Position numbers and translations under genes: made by a program | Notes under the pieces: generated by a model | Databases searched by the model: none | Told to the model about the DNA's origin: nothing | Seen by the model: the letters and a program-made list of their open reading frames with translations, nothing else | Assembly: GCF_001618955.1 (NCBI RefSeq) | Contig: NZ_LVYV01000008.1 | Coordinates: forward strand, 1-64,000 | Direction: 5' to 3' | From: Tardiphaga robiniae | GTDB taxonomy: Bacteria > Pseudomonadota > Alphaproteobacteria > Rhizobiales > Xanthobacteraceae | DNA length: 64,000 nt | Shown here: in pieces, positions 53,355 through 62,493 of the stretch | Layout: every line of letters starts with the position of its first letter | Numbering within the stretch: the stretch's first letter is position 1

Positions 53355-53951
53355 ATGTCCAAGCGAGAGTCCATAACTGGCGTGATCACCAGACGGCATG
53401 CGCTCGCGGCCATCGGCCTCGGCGTGGTCGGGTTACACGCTGCACCGGCGTCGGCAGAGGCGACGCTCGGTGATGACGGGCTCTATCAGATGGACTGGTA
53501 TCTGGAGAGCTTCCTCGATCTCTCCGAGGATCTCGCAGGCGCGACCGCCAAGGGCAAGCGCTTCGCTGTGATGTGGGGGCTCAAGGGCTGTCCGGCGTGC
53601 AAGCGCATGCATGAGAGCTACATGACCGATCCGAAGATCGAGAGCTATATTCGCGACAATTTCGAGATCCTGCATCTCAATCACATCGGCGCGCGCGAGG
53701 TGACAGATTTCGACGGCCGCAAGCGCGGCGAGAAACCTTTCGGCGAATCCTACGGCATTCGCTTTACGCCGACGATCCAGTTCTTTCCGGAGACGACAAC
53801 GGGACTGGCTGCGAAAAGCGGGCAGGCGCGGGAAGTGGCGCGGATGCCGGGGCTGCTGGAGCCCGTGGAATTTCTGGCGATGTTCCGTTACGTGCGACAG
53901 AAGGGTTACGAGACGGCGACGTTTCCGGAGTGGCTGAAGAAGCAGGCTTAG
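53355..53951 (+). CDS. soxW: SoxW thioredoxin-like protein
   Basis: A 198-residue periplasmic thioredoxin-fold protein with the motif C79-P-A-C82 (KGCPACKRM). The N-terminus looks Tat-like (TRRHALAAIGLGVVGLHAAPASA). It should accept electrons from SoxV and keep SoxYZ reduced. ATG 53355 follows GGGAGG, and the frame is open upstream but out of family. Operon with soxV. Confidence 0.88.
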   Translation: MSKRESITGVITRRHALAAIGLGVVGLHAAPASAEATLGDDGLYQMDWYLESFLDLSEDLAGATAKGKRFAVMWGLKGCPACKRMHESYMTDPKIESYIRDNFEILHLNHIGAREVTDFDGRKRGEKPFGESYGIRFTPTIQFFPETTTGLAAKSGQAREVARMPGLLEPVEFLAMFRYVRQKGYETATFPEWLKKQA

Positions 53952-53959
53952 CCGGCAGC

Positions 53960-54460
53960 TCAGAAATCGAGCTTGTCCTGAATAGCCGCAATACCGGCCT
54001 TGGCGCAGGCCTCGTCCGCGTCGCCGCCCGGTGCGCCGGAAACGCCGATAGCGCCCAGCATTGCGCCGCCGCCTTCAATCATGACGCCGCCACCGATGAT
54101 CACGACATTCGGCAGGTTACGCAGCCCGGCCTGCATCATGCCGGGCTGGCTGATCGCATTGAGCTCGGTGGTGCTGTTGCGGAAACTCGCGGAAGTCCAT
54201 GCCTTGCCGGTCGCGGTCGGTGGCGTGTGCGGCCCGGCAAAGCGATCGCGCAGCAGGACTTGCGGTGTACCGAAGCGGTCGACCACGGCAACCGCCACCT
54301 GATAGCCGCGCTTCTGGCACTCCTTTAGCGCCGCACGCGCGGCGTCGAGCGCCAGCTCGAGCCCGAGGGACTTGTAGCTGACGACGGCTTCTTCCGCCCG
54401 TACCGCCGTCGACGAGAGCATCGACAGGACGATGGCAATCCATGCGTTTCGCATCGTCAT
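53960..54460 (-). CDS. GlcG/HbpS family heme-binding-like protein
   Basis: A 166-residue exported protein of the GlcG/HbpS/DUF336 family: signal peptide to about residue 22, then SLGLELALDAARAALKECQKRGYQVAVAVVDRFGTPQVLLR and a Gly-rich end GVMIEGGGAMLGAIGVSGAPGGDADEACAKAG. Some members bind heme or cobalamin-like cofactors. It lies within the sox locus, on the same strand as soxXA, 22 bases after soxX, and is presumably co-transcribed with it. Confidence 0.85.
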   Translation of the reverse strand: MTMRNAWIAIVLSMLSSTAVRAEEAVVSYKSLGLELALDAARAALKECQKRGYQVAVAVVDRFGTPQVLLRDRFAGPHTPPTATGKAWTSASFRNSTTELNAISQPGMMQAGLRNLPNVVIIGGGVMIEGGGAMLGAIGVSGAPGGDADEACAKAGIAAIQDKLDF

Positions 54461-54482
54461 GGCAATCCACTCTCAGCTTCGG

Positions 54483-55109
54483 TTACTTGTTGATCGGCGA
54501 TTCCGGATCGAACAGGAAAGCCACGATATCCTTGATCTGCTGTTCGCTCAGCACCTTGTTGACGCCGAACCGCGGCATGTTGGAGCAGGCGAACACGGCC
54601 TGGGAATCATAGACCTTGGTGAAGGCGTTCTTGATTTCCTGCGGATCGTATTTACGGTCCTTGCCGTAATTGGTCAGGCTCGGCCCGAGCGTGCCGTAGC
54701 TGACTTCCTTCTGCTCCATCTGGTGACAGGCATAGCAGTTGCCGCCGGCAACGGTGTCGGGCGGATCCGAGAACTGGCCGCCGCGGCCGTTATTGGCAAT
54801 CTTCGCGCCTTCCTTCCAGTTGCCGAGGAATTTGCCATCTCCGGGATACACCACCCGCGCCAGCTCGCGCGCGGTGATCTTGTCGGCCTCTGCGCTGGGC
54901 ACCTCGTTGTGATAGGCATTGCAGGTTTTCAGCGTCTCGTCGGGCTCGATCCGGGCCTGCCACTCCGCCGGCGCCTTGCCGAAGGTGGATTTCATATAGG
55001 CATCGACGAGAGCAGGATCCGGCGCCTTGGCGGCGATCTGCGCCGATGCGGCTGACGTGAATGAGCCTGCTGCGAGAACGAGCGCGGCGAGTGTCAAAAC
55101 GCGTTTCAT
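54483..55109 (-). CDS. soxX: SoxX monoheme cytochrome
   Basis: A 208-residue periplasmic c-type cytochrome, half of the SoxAX complex that joins thiosulfate to the SoxY cysteine. Signal peptide to about 23, heme site C125-Y-A-C-H129, and the axial Met in SNMPRFG. It is longer than the short SoxX of Paracoccus, with an N-terminal extra domain (about residues 25-115) as in other alphaproteobacterial long forms. ATG 55109 follows AAGGAG. It follows soxA by 11 bases. Confidence 0.92.
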   Translation of the reverse strand: MKRVLTLAALVLAAGSFTSAASAQIAAKAPDPALVDAYMKSTFGKAPAEWQARIEPDETLKTCNAYHNEVPSAEADKITARELARVVYPGDGKFLGNWKEGAKIANNGRGGQFSDPPDTVAGGNCYACHQMEQKEVSYGTLGPSLTNYGKDRKYDPQEIKNAFTKVYDSQAVFACSNMPRFGVNKVLSEQQIKDIVAFLFDPESPINK

Positions 55110-55120
55110 CTCGGAGCTCC

Positions 55121-55945
55121 TTATCGCTTGATCGACGGAACGTTGAGTTCCCCGGCCACCGCTTGTTTCTGCAGGAAGGAGGTGAGGGCGGTCAGTACGT
55201 CCGAGCCGTATTCCGGCACGGGCCAGCGTTGCTGACGGAAGCAATCCCACAGACGATGCTGCATGGTGCGCAGCGCGCCCTGCGAGACGCGGTAGGTCGG
55301 CCAGCCGCCCATGGTTTCCTGCGCCGGCTTGCCGGGCTTGGAGAAGTTCGGCAGTCCCTGCAGCCGGATGCGCTTGCCTTCGTCGGCATGGCAGGTGGCG
55401 CAGGAGAAATCGTTGACGCCGCCGCGGCGATAGAACAGCGCTTCGCCGACCGCCGCCATCTCCTGCTCCTTGGGATGGCTCAGCGGAATGTCGATCTTCA
55501 TACCGTTCGACTTGTTGGCGATGTAGGCGACGAGGTCTTCCATGTCGGACGCGCGGCCCGGGCCGGAAAAGCGCCGCGCGATGACGTCCTTGGTATCAAG
55601 TCCCTGAATGTTCTGCATGCACCACAACAGGCGCTGTTCGAGATCCATGACCTTGTCGGCATCGGCGAAGTAGCGCGGCAATTGCGCGAAGGCGCCTTCG
55701 AGCTTCCCCGCGCCGAGACCGAGATTGCAGGTTTCAAGCGAGACGTTCTTGGTGCCGCGGGCTTCGCCCCACAGCGCTTCACCGCGGTCGACAGCGAGAT
55801 AGCCGGGGTTGGACATCGGATCCGAGATCATCTCGCGATAGCGTTCGATCTCTTTTTCGCTGGCATCCTGCGCATGAATGCCGAAGCTCCCCGCGCAGAG
55901 TACCAGAATGGCCGCTGCCGCTGACCGAATGACGGTCTTCCTCAT
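55121..55945 (-). CDS. soxA: SoxA c-type cytochrome, single CxxCH
   Basis: A 274-residue subunit of SoxAX. Signal peptide to about 27. Only one CxxCH is present, C182-A-T-C-H186; the first heme site of diheme SoxA is reduced to C73 (ETCNLG), which may pair with C109 (LWCMQN) in a disulfide. C235 in [11 protein letters not shown] is the catalytic cysteine/persulfide ligand of the active heme. This is the monoheme type known from Starkeya-like bacteria. Divergent from soxY. ATG 55945 chosen. Confidence 0.93.
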   Translation of the reverse strand: MRKTVIRSAAAAILVLCAGSFGIHAQDASEKEIERYREMISDPMSNPGYLAVDRGEALWGEARGTKNVSLETCNLGLGAGKLEGAFAQLPRYFADADKVMDLEQRLLWCMQNIQGLDTKDVIARRFSGPGRASDMEDLVAYIANKSNGMKIDIPLSHPKEQEMAAVGEALFYRRGGVNDFSCATCHADEGKRIRLQGLPNFSKPGKPAQETMGGWPTYRVSQGALRTMQHRLWDCFRQQRWPVPEYGSDVLTALTSFLQKQAVAGELNVPSIKR

Positions 55946-55999
55946 CTGTCCCCTCCCACATCGCCGTCTGTGCGGCACTTGTGCATTTCAGATCTTTAC

Positions 56000-56015
56000 A
56001 TTCAAGAAAAAGAAT
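56000..56015. promoter_or_regulatory. SoxR/SqrR-type operator, ATTC-N8-GAAT
   Basis: ATTCAAGAAAAAGAAT matches ATTC-N8-GAAT exactly, in the AT-rich gap between the divergent soxA (start 55945) and soxY (start 56112). It is the counterpart of the imperfect element at 52551; together they place both halves of the locus under one regulator. Confidence 0.6.
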
Positions 56016-56111
56016 ATAATGATATGTCCCAGATAAGATAGATCAGACTTGGAATCGTCAAGCGATACTATTGTAAAGGGGATTGCTCAAATCCCGCAGG
56101 AGGAAGCACTC

Positions 56112-56576
56112 ATGATTTTGAAGTCGGTCGAGAAGACCCGTCGCGAAACGCTGGCCATGGCCGCGATCGCCGGTCTCGCAGCAATCCTTGCTCCCAGACT
56201 ATCGCTAGCCGATGAGCAGGCCGTCGCCGCCGAAATCAAGAAGCTGTACGGCGACAAGAAATTCGAAAGCGGCAAGATCAAGCTCGACGTTCCCGAGATT
56301 GCCGAGAACGGTCTCGTGGTCCCGGTCAATGTCGATATCGAAAGCCCGATGACCGACGCCGACTACGTCAAGTCGGTGCATGTGTTCGCCGAGGGCAATC
56401 CGTTGCCGGCCGTCGTCAGCTACCGGTTCACGCCCGCTTGCGGCAAAGCCTCGGCGTCGACGCGCATGCGCCTTGCGGAAACCCAGAACATCGTTTGCAT
56501 CGCCGAAATGTCCAACGGCAAGCTGCACATGGCCAAGGCCAATGTGAAGGTCACGATCGGCGGCTGCGGCGGCTAG
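56112..56576 (+). CDS. soxY: SoxY, sulfur-carrying subunit
   Basis: A 154-residue periplasmic protein that holds sulfur intermediates on the C-terminal cysteine C152 of the GGCGG tail. The N-terminus is Tat-like (TRRETLAMAAIAG). ATG 56112 follows AGGAGGAAG; an in-frame upstream start at 56049 adds 21 residues that do not look like a signal. First gene of the soxYZBCD unit. Confidence 0.95.
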   Translation: MILKSVEKTRRETLAMAAIAGLAAILAPRLSLADEQAVAAEIKKLYGDKKFESGKIKLDVPEIAENGLVVPVNVDIESPMTDADYVKSVHVFAEGNPLPAVVSYRFTPACGKASASTRMRLAETQNIVCIAEMSNGKLHMAKANVKVTIGGCGG

Positions 56577-56624
56577 TCGCGCGGCTTCGTTCACAGAACA
56601 GATTTATCAGGCGAGGATTTTCCC

Positions 56625-56954
56625 ATGGCAACCAAACCAACCCCGCGCGTTCGCGTTCCGACCCAGGCCAAGCCGGGCGAGCTGATCGAGATCAAGACGC
56701 TGATCTCTCACGAAATGGAATCGGGCCAGCGCAAGGATGCGGCCGGCAAGGTCGTGCCGCGCAAGATCATCAACAAGTTCACCGCAGCCTTCAACGGCAA
56801 GACGGTGTTCGAGGCCGACTGGAATCCTGCCATTTCGGCTAATCCCTATCAGTCGTTTTTCTACAAGGCTGCCGAGTCCGGCGAATTCACCTTCACCTGG
56901 AAGGATGACGACGGCTCCGACTATGTCGCGTCCAACAAGCTGACCGTGGCCTGA
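56625..56954 (+). CDS. soxZ: SoxZ, partner of SoxY
   Basis: A 109-residue protein forming the SoxYZ complex. It starts with basic residues and has the family pattern RVRVPTQAKPGELIEIKTLISHEMESGQRKD and FFYKAAESGEFTFTWKDDDGSDYVASNKL. No signal peptide: it is exported bound to SoxY. 48 bases after soxY. Confidence 0.95.
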   Translation: MATKPTPRVRVPTQAKPGELIEIKTLISHEMESGQRKDAAGKVVPRKIINKFTAAFNGKTVFEADWNPAISANPYQSFFYKAAESGEFTFTWKDDDGSDYVASNKLTVA

Positions 56955-57041
56955 CGGATTGCAGACTTTGAATTGCAGATGTTGATCTGACGTTCTTCTG
57001 AACATTCACCCTTCCATACCGGAAGGGATCATAGGTGGATC

Positions 57042-58739
57042 ATGATATCGAGGCGGGATTTCCTGCGAGCGACGGCGGCTGCGTCTGCGCTGACGATCGG
57101 AAGCGGCCTTGGCCCGCTCGGCCGCGCGGCGGCACAGCAACGCATCACACAGGCCGATATCCTGCGGTTCGATCCGCTGGGCACGGTGACGATCCTCTAT
57201 GTCGCTGACACGCACGCGCAACTGATGCCGCTGCACTTCCGCGAACCGTCGGTGAATCTCGGCGTCGGCGAAGTGAAGGGCATGCCGCCACATCTCACGG
57301 ATGCCGAGTTTCGCAACTACTTCAAGATTGCAGCCGGCTCCGCAGATGCCTTCTCGCTCACCGCCGATGACTTCGTCGCGCTTGCGAAGAACTATGGCCG
57401 CATGGGCGGCATGGACCGCATCGCCACACTGATCGGGGCCGTGCGTGCCGAGCGCGGCGACGACAAGGTGCTGCTGCTGGATGGTGGCGATAGCTGGCAG
57501 GGCAGCTGGACGTCGTTGCAGACCAAGGCGCAGGACATGGTCGACGTGATGTCGGCCCTGAAGCTCGATGCAATGGTCGGGCACTGGGAATTCACCTACG
57601 GCGCCGAGCGCGTCAAGCAGATCGCCGACAGCGCGCCCTTTGCCTTCCTCGCACAGAACATTCGCGACAACGAATGGCAGGAGCCGGTGTTCGAGGCGCG
57701 CAAGATGTTCGAGCGCGGCGGCGCTACCATCGCCGTGATCGGTCAGGCACTGCCGCGCACGGCCGTCGCCAATCCGCGCTGGATGTTCCCGAACTGGGAG
57801 TTCGGTATTCGCGAGGAAGACATCCAGAAGCAGGTGGATGAAGCCCGCGCTGCCGGAGCCTCCATCGTGGTCTTGCTGTCGCATAACGGCTTCGACGTTG
57901 ATCGCAAGCTGGCCGGCCGCGTGAAGGGGCTCGATGTCATCCTGACGGCGCACACCCATGACGCCATGCCCGGCCTGATCAAGGTCGGCAATACGGTGCT
58001 GGTCGCAACCGGTTCGCACGGCAAGTTCGTGTCGCGCCTCGATATCGAGGTGAAGGACAAGAAAGTTGCGGATATCCGCTTCAAGCTGATGCCGGTCTTC
58101 TCCGATGCGATCAAACCCGATCCGGCGATGACCGCGCTGGTGGAGAAGGTGAGGGCGCCGTTCGCTAGGGATCTGGCACGCGAAATCGGCAAGACGGATT
58201 CGCTGCTGTATCGCCGCGGCAATTTCAACGGCACCTTCGACGATCTGATCTGCAACGCCATGATGGCGGAGCGCGATGCGGAGATCGTGCTGTCGCCCGG
58301 CTTCCGCTGGGGCGGCACGCTGATCCCCGGCGATGCGATCACCTGGGAGCAGATCACCAACGCCACCGCGATCACCTATCCGAACTGCTATCGCAACCAG
58401 ATGACCGGCACCCAGATCAAGGAAGTGCTGGAAGACGTCGCCGACAATATCTTCCATCCCGATCCGTATTTCCAGGGTGGTGGCGATATGGTCCGCATGG
58501 GCGGCATGGGCTACGCGATCGATATTTCCAAACCGATGGGATCGCGCATTTCCGCGATGACTCATCTGAAGTCGGGCAAGCCGATCGAGGCCAGCAAGAC
58601 CTACACGGTGTCGGGCTGGGCCAGCATCAACGAGAACACGCAGGGGCCACCGATCTGGGACGTGGTTGCGGCTCATGTGGCGAAGGTGTCGACCGTGAAG
58701 ATCGAACCGAACACCGCGGTCAAGGTGACCGGTACTTAA
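57042..58739 (+). CDS. soxB: SoxB thiosulfohydrolase
   Basis: A 565-residue dimanganese enzyme that hydrolyses the terminal sulfone group from SoxY-S-sulfonate to free sulfate. Tat signal SRRDFLRATAAASALTIG, metallophosphoesterase motifs D57-x-H59 (VADTH), GGD (147-149), H180 in GHWEFTYG (the SoxB-type variant of GNHE), LSHNGF and LTAHTHDA. The C-terminal 5'-nucleotidase-like domain follows. No upstream shift to soxZ promoter; 87 bases apart. Confidence 0.96.
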   Translation: MISRRDFLRATAAASALTIGSGLGPLGRAAAQQRITQADILRFDPLGTVTILYVADTHAQLMPLHFREPSVNLGVGEVKGMPPHLTDAEFRNYFKIAAGSADAFSLTADDFVALAKNYGRMGGMDRIATLIGAVRAERGDDKVLLLDGGDSWQGSWTSLQTKAQDMVDVMSALKLDAMVGHWEFTYGAERVKQIADSAPFAFLAQNIRDNEWQEPVFEARKMFERGGATIAVIGQALPRTAVANPRWMFPNWEFGIREEDIQKQVDEARAAGASIVVLLSHNGFDVDRKLAGRVKGLDVILTAHTHDAMPGLIKVGNTVLVATGSHGKFVSRLDIEVKDKKVADIRFKLMPVFSDAIKPDPAMTALVEKVRAPFARDLAREIGKTDSLLYRRGNFNGTFDDLICNAMMAERDAEIVLSPGFRWGGTLIPGDAITWEQITNATAITYPNCYRNQMTGTQIKEVLEDVADNIFHPDPYFQGGGDMVRMGGMGYAIDISKPMGSRISAMTHLKSGKPIEASKTYTVSGWASINENTQGPPIWDVVAAHVAKVSTVKIEPNTAVKVTGT

Positions 58740-58779
58740 TCGCTGGCTGTCGCATTGCAGAGACACGAAAGCTTGTCGC

Positions 58780-60060
58780 ATGACTGATCGAACCTCAGTG
58801 GAAATGCTCAATCGCCGCCGCTTTCTCGGCGCAGCGGGTCTGACCGGTGCCGGTGCAGCACTTTCGGCGATTCCGGCGCTCGCGGGTGAGACGGCAAAAT
58901 CCGAAGCACTCATCACCGATGTGCAGGACTGGCAGCGCTATCTCGGCGATGGCGTCGACAAGCATCCCTACGGCGTGCCCTCGAAATTCGAGAAGAATGT
59001 GATCCGTCGCGATGTGCCGTGGCTTACCGCGTCGGCGGAGTCTTCGGTCAACTTCACGCCACTGCACGAGCTCGATGGGATCATCACGCCGTCCGGCCTG
59101 TGCTTCGAGCGGCATCATGGCGGTGTCGCCGAGATCAATCCGGCCGATCACCGGCTGATGATCAACGGGCTGGTGGACAAGCCGCTGGTTTTCACCATGG
59201 ACGACATCAAGCGGATGCCGCGTGTCAATAAGGTGTACTTCCTCGAATGCGCGGCCAATTCAGGCATGGAATGGCGCGGTAGCCAGCTCAATGGCTGCCA
59301 GTTCACCCACGGCATGATTCACAACGTAATGTATACCGGCGTGCCTTTGAAAGTGTTGTTGGATGAGGCCGGACTGAAGCCGAATGCCAAATGGCTGATG
59401 CTGGAGGGCGCCGATTCCGCCGGCATGAACCGCTCGCTGCCGATCGAGAAGGCGCTGAACGATGTCATGATCGCTTTCGCCATGAATGGTGAGGCGTTGC
59501 GTCCTGAGCAGGGCTATCCGTTGCGCGTGGTCATTCCCGGCTGGGAAGGCAATCTGTGGGTCAAGTGGCTGCGCCGCATCGAAGCCGGCGACCAGCCGTG
59601 GCAGACCCGCGAGGAGACGTCGAAATACACGGACCTTTTAGCCGACGGAAATTCCCGCAAGCATACATTCGTGATGGACGCAAAGTCGGTGGTGACCAAT
59701 CCATCGCCGCAGGCGCCGCTGAAACACAAGGGACGCAATGTGCTGAGCGGGCTGGCCTGGTCCGGCCGCGGCACCGTGAAGCGCGTCGATGTCTCGATGG
59801 ATGGCGGGCGCAACTGGCAGACCGCGCGCATCGATGGTCCGGTCTTCGACAAGTCCGTGGTGCGCTTCTATGTGGATTTCGACTGGAACGGACAGGAGCT
59901 GATGATCCAGTCCCGGGCCATCGACTCCACCGGCTACGTGCAGCCGTCGAAGGACGATCTGCGCAAGGTGCGCGGCGTCAATTCGATCTACCACAATAAC
60001 GGCATTCAGACCTGGCTGGTGCGTTCGGGCGGGGAGACTGAAAATGTCGAAATCGGCTAA
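58780..60060 (+). CDS. soxC: SoxC sulfane dehydrogenase, molybdenum subunit
   Basis: A 426-residue molybdopterin protein of the sulfite oxidase family that, with SoxD, oxidises the sulfane sulfur left on SoxY. Tat signal [15 protein letters not shown], molybdenum-ligating C157 in FLECAANSG, and the C-terminal dimer domain ([25 protein letters not shown]). The stop overlaps the soxD start by 17 bases. Confidence 0.94.
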   Translation: MTDRTSVEMLNRRRFLGAAGLTGAGAALSAIPALAGETAKSEALITDVQDWQRYLGDGVDKHPYGVPSKFEKNVIRRDVPWLTASAESSVNFTPLHELDGIITPSGLCFERHHGGVAEINPADHRLMINGLVDKPLVFTMDDIKRMPRVNKVYFLECAANSGMEWRGSQLNGCQFTHGMIHNVMYTGVPLKVLLDEAGLKPNAKWLMLEGADSAGMNRSLPIEKALNDVMIAFAMNGEALRPEQGYPLRVVIPGWEGNLWVKWLRRIEAGDQPWQTREETSKYTDLLADGNSRKHTFVMDAKSVVTNPSPQAPLKHKGRNVLSGLAWSGRGTVKRVDVSMDGGRNWQTARIDGPVFDKSVVRFYVDFDWNGQELMIQSRAIDSTGYVQPSKDDLRKVRGVNSIYHNNGIQTWLVRSGGETENVEIG

Positions 60061-60745
60061 TGCCCTGATGCTGGTGCTGACGATATGTCTGCTCGGCGGC
60101 ACGAGTGCGCCAAGCGCGGCCCAGCAGATGGCGGGCCGCGACGCAACCAGGCCCTCCGCGAAACTCGGGCTCGGCCGTGCAGCCACGCCGGAAGAAATCA
60201 CCGCATGGGATACCGACGTGCGGCCGGATGGGCGAGGTCTTCCGGTCGGCAAGGGCACCGTGAAGCAGGGCGACGATCTGTTTCAGGAGAAGTGCGCGTC
60301 CTGTCACGGCGAATTCGGACAGGGCGTCGGTCGATGGCCGGTGCTTGCCGGCGGCGCGGGGACATTGAAGGCGGATCGGCCGGACAAGACCGTCGGTTCG
60401 TTCTGGCCCGATCTTTCCACCGTGTTCGACTACATCAAGCGCGCGATGCCCTATGGTAACGCGCAGTCGCTGACCAATGACGAGGTCTATGCGCTGACGG
60501 CCTACATTCTCAGCATGAACGATATCGTCAAGGACGAGACATTCGAACTCAACGAGAAGAACTTCACGTCGATCAAGATGCCGAACGCTGCAGCATTTTT
60601 CGAGGACGACCGCGAGACGTCCGAGAAGCATTTCTGGAACAAGAGCCCCTGCATGAAGGATTGCCGGCCGGCGCCGAAGGTGACCGGGCGGGCCATGGCC
60701 ATCGACGTCACGCCTGACGGCAAGTCCGGCCCCAAGGTCGAGTAG
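60044..60745 (+). CDS. soxD: SoxD cytochrome subunit, single heme site
   Basis: A 233-residue periplasmic c-type cytochrome, electron-accepting partner of SoxC. Signal peptide to about 26, heme site C84-A-S-C-H88 and axial Met in AMPYG. Paracoccus SoxD is a diheme protein of larger size; here no second CxxCH is present (the CMKDC near the C-terminus lacks the His). The start overlaps soxC by 17 bases, so translation is coupled. Confidence 0.9.
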   Translation: MSKSANALMLVLTICLLGGTSAPSAAQQMAGRDATRPSAKLGLGRAATPEEITAWDTDVRPDGRGLPVGKGTVKQGDDLFQEKCASCHGEFGQGVGRWPVLAGGAGTLKADRPDKTVGSFWPDLSTVFDYIKRAMPYGNAQSLTNDEVYALTAYILSMNDIVKDETFELNEKNFTSIKMPNAAAFFEDDRETSEKHFWNKSPCMKDCRPAPKVTGRAMAIDVTPDGKSGPKVE

Positions 60746-60816
60746 CAGGCGAGGGCATTCGTCTTTCGCGATGGCTCGCACGCCATAACAATCACTACAT
60801 TTGAGGTTTGATCAGG

Positions 60817-61206
60817 ATGACCTTCCGCTTTTCGCTGCTCGCTCTGTCGCTCGTACTGATGACAACCGATGCCATGGCGCAGGATGTTGCAGCCGGGGAG
60901 AAGTCCTTCAACAAGTGTCGCGCCTGCCATCAGGTGGGCGAGACCGCGAAGAACACCGTGGGGCCGATCCTGAACGGTCTGTTCGGGCGCAAATCCGGCA
61001 CTGTCGCGGGCTATAATTATTCCGACGCCAACAAGAATTCCGGCCTGACCTGGGACGATGCAGTGTTCACCGACTACATCAAGGATCCGAAGGGCAAGAT
61101 CCCCGGCACCAAGATGAGCTTTGCCGGCATCAAGAACGAGCAGGAGATCAAGGATCTCACCGCGTTCCTGAAGCAGTTCGCGGCGGACGGCAAGAAGGGC
61201 GGCTAA
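60817..61206 (+). CDS. Class I c-type cytochrome
   Basis: A 129-residue soluble periplasmic cytochrome c (cytochrome c2/c550-like). Signal peptide to about 21, heme site C34-R-A-C-H38, axial Met in GTKMSFAG. It is on the sox strand, 71 bases after soxD, and is a plausible electron acceptor for SoxAX or SoxCD passing electrons to an oxidase or reaction centre. Start ATG 60817. Confidence 0.9.
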   Translation: MTFRFSLLALSLVLMTTDAMAQDVAAGEKSFNKCRACHQVGETAKNTVGPILNGLFGRKSGTVAGYNYSDANKNSGLTWDDAVFTDYIKDPKGKIPGTKMSFAGIKNEQEIKDLTAFLKQFAADGKKGG

Positions 61207-61411
61207 AGCGCTGTCGTTTTTCAGGTGAGCAGCTCGCTTGATATGATCCGGACGAAATCGTTGCAGTTTTCGCCAGATGCTGCTGATCGGCAGACTGGAG
61301 ATTGCATCAAGGGTGGCGTCCCGGTCATCCGATAACCATGCTCAGAATGTTGGATGATTAGCCCACGGTACGCCGGGCATCCAATGAGTGGATGATCCAG
61401 CCATTCAATTG

Positions 61412-61428
61412 TTGGCACGACTCTTGCT
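61412..61428 (+). promoter_or_regulatory. Sigma-54 (-24/-12) promoter
   Basis: TTGGCACGACTCTTGCT contains TGGCAC-N5-TTGC, the full sigma-54 consensus. Upstream, at about 61350-61400, occurs a set of TTGGATGAT/CATCCA/TGGATGATCC motifs, including CATCCA-ATGAG-TGGATG, that could bind an enhancer protein. No recognised gene follows; only a 38-codon frame precedes a dispersed repeat. Confidence 0.6.
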
Positions 61429-61460
61429 GATCGTAAAAAGGAGATAGGGCGATAGCGAGA

Positions 61461-61577
61461 GTGAATCTTGAGAAACGTGTTGACCCAAAGAGCGAGAAAT
61501 TGGTGTGTGAACATCTGGCGCGAAATCAGGGATTCCTTGAAACACGTGCCAATGCACTAGAGCCTTTTCGATTCTGA
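61461..61577 (+). CDS. Possible 38-residue ORF behind the sigma-54 promoter
   Basis: A frame of 38 residues from GTG 61461 to TGA 61577 (VNLEKRVDPKSEKLVCEHLARNQGF...), ending 20 bases into the dispersed repeat copy at 61558. AAGGAG lies 18 bases ahead, too far for a strong start. It may be the truncated head of a gene whose rest was lost or overwritten when the repeat arrived. The gap 61207-62037 contains no other gene. Confidence 0.25.
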   Translation: MNLEKRVDPKSEKLVCEHLARNQGFLETRANALEPFRF

Positions 61578-61663
61578 TAGAATCAGAACCGAGGCCCTAG
61601 CTTTTTGTCTAGGCGCGTTTTCTTGACGCGGACCGGTCCCCACTTCGCTCGAAAACGCTCTAG
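61558..61663 (-). repeat. Dispersed intergenic repeat, copy 3 of 3
   Basis: Same element as 2229 and 50446, in the orientation of copy 2, beginning AGAGCCTTTTCGATTCTGATAG, containing AGCTTTTTGTCTAGGCGCG and ending CACTTCGCTCGAAAACGCT. It follows the sigma-54 promoter by 130 bases. Confidence 0.85.
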
Positions 61664-62037
61664 CCGGATGCCGACCGTGCGCCGCATGTAACCCGACCGA
61701 CTTTTTCGGCCGGTTTCCTTCGATTGGTCGCCTCGCACATTTTACCCAGCGACGGACGACGCCGCCTCCGGGCTTTTCACCTACGGCAAGAGCAACCTCT
61801 GAACCATACTGAAATCCGTCGAACCGCATAGGTTCTTTTGATTTCTGCAATGAGGCAGGTCTCTCTAAGGTTCAATTTCCGGATGCGCTGCGTCGATGCG
61901 TAGCTGCATGCGCCCTGTTGGCGAAGGGTTGAGCATCTGGGATCATCCGACGTCACTCGTTCGTTGGTATTTTCTCCCGGTTCGGTCTTGCCTCTCGAGA
62001 ATACCCGATTGCCCTCCAGACACATGAAAGCGCGGCC

Positions 62038-62493
62038 ATGACGTCTCCAGTTGTCTATTTCCTCAATGGTCCCAATGCCAATCTTTATGGGCTGGACAAA
62101 AGCGGCACCTATGGCCGCGAGAGTTTCGTCTCGATCAAGAAGCGCTGTGAAGACCACGCAGCTTCGCTCGGCTTGACGGTCGACTTCCGCCAGTCCAATC
62201 ACGAAGGCATTCTGGTTGACTGGATTCAGGAGGCGCGGGAGAAGGCCGAGGGGATCGTCATCAATGCCGCCGGTCTCACTTACTCGTCGGTACCCATTCT
62301 CGATGCATTGCTCGCTTTCGACGGTCCGATCATCGAGGCGCATATGAGCAATATCTGGAAGCGCGAGCCGTTTCGCCATCACTCCTATGTGTCGCGTGCC
62401 GCAACGGGTGTGATCGCAGGGCTCGGCGCACTCGGCTATGAACTGGCGCTGACTGCAGTGTCGCGTCTGATCGCCGAAAAGGCCGCGCAATGA
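62038..62493 (+). CDS. aroQ: Type II dehydroquinase-like protein (AroQ paralogue)
   Basis: A 151-residue flavodoxin-like dodecameric-type fold of the type II 3-dehydroquinate dehydratase family. Conserved: FLNGPN at the N-terminus, Y25 (TYGRES), VDFRQSNHEG, AHMSN and REPFRHHSY. Deviations: the loop Arg after NGPN...G is replaced by Leu-Asp, and the active-site His of the canonical N-x-x-x-T-H-T-S motif is Tyr82 (INAAGLTYSS). It may not be the housekeeping shikimate enzyme. The stop overlaps the next start (ATGA). Confidence 0.8.
   Translation: MTSPVVYFLNGPNANLYGLDKSGTYGRESFVSIKKRCEDHAASLGLTVDFRQSNHEGILVDWIQEAREKAEGIVINAAGLTYSSVPILDALLAFDGPIIEAHMSNIWKREPFRHHSYVSRAATGVIAGLGALGYELALTAVSRLIAEKAAQ

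Noticed and set aside
57006-58916. Open frame of 636 residues on the minus strand
   Set aside because: It mirrors soxB, is His/Arg/Asp-rich and shows no domain; a shadow of the soxB codon bias.
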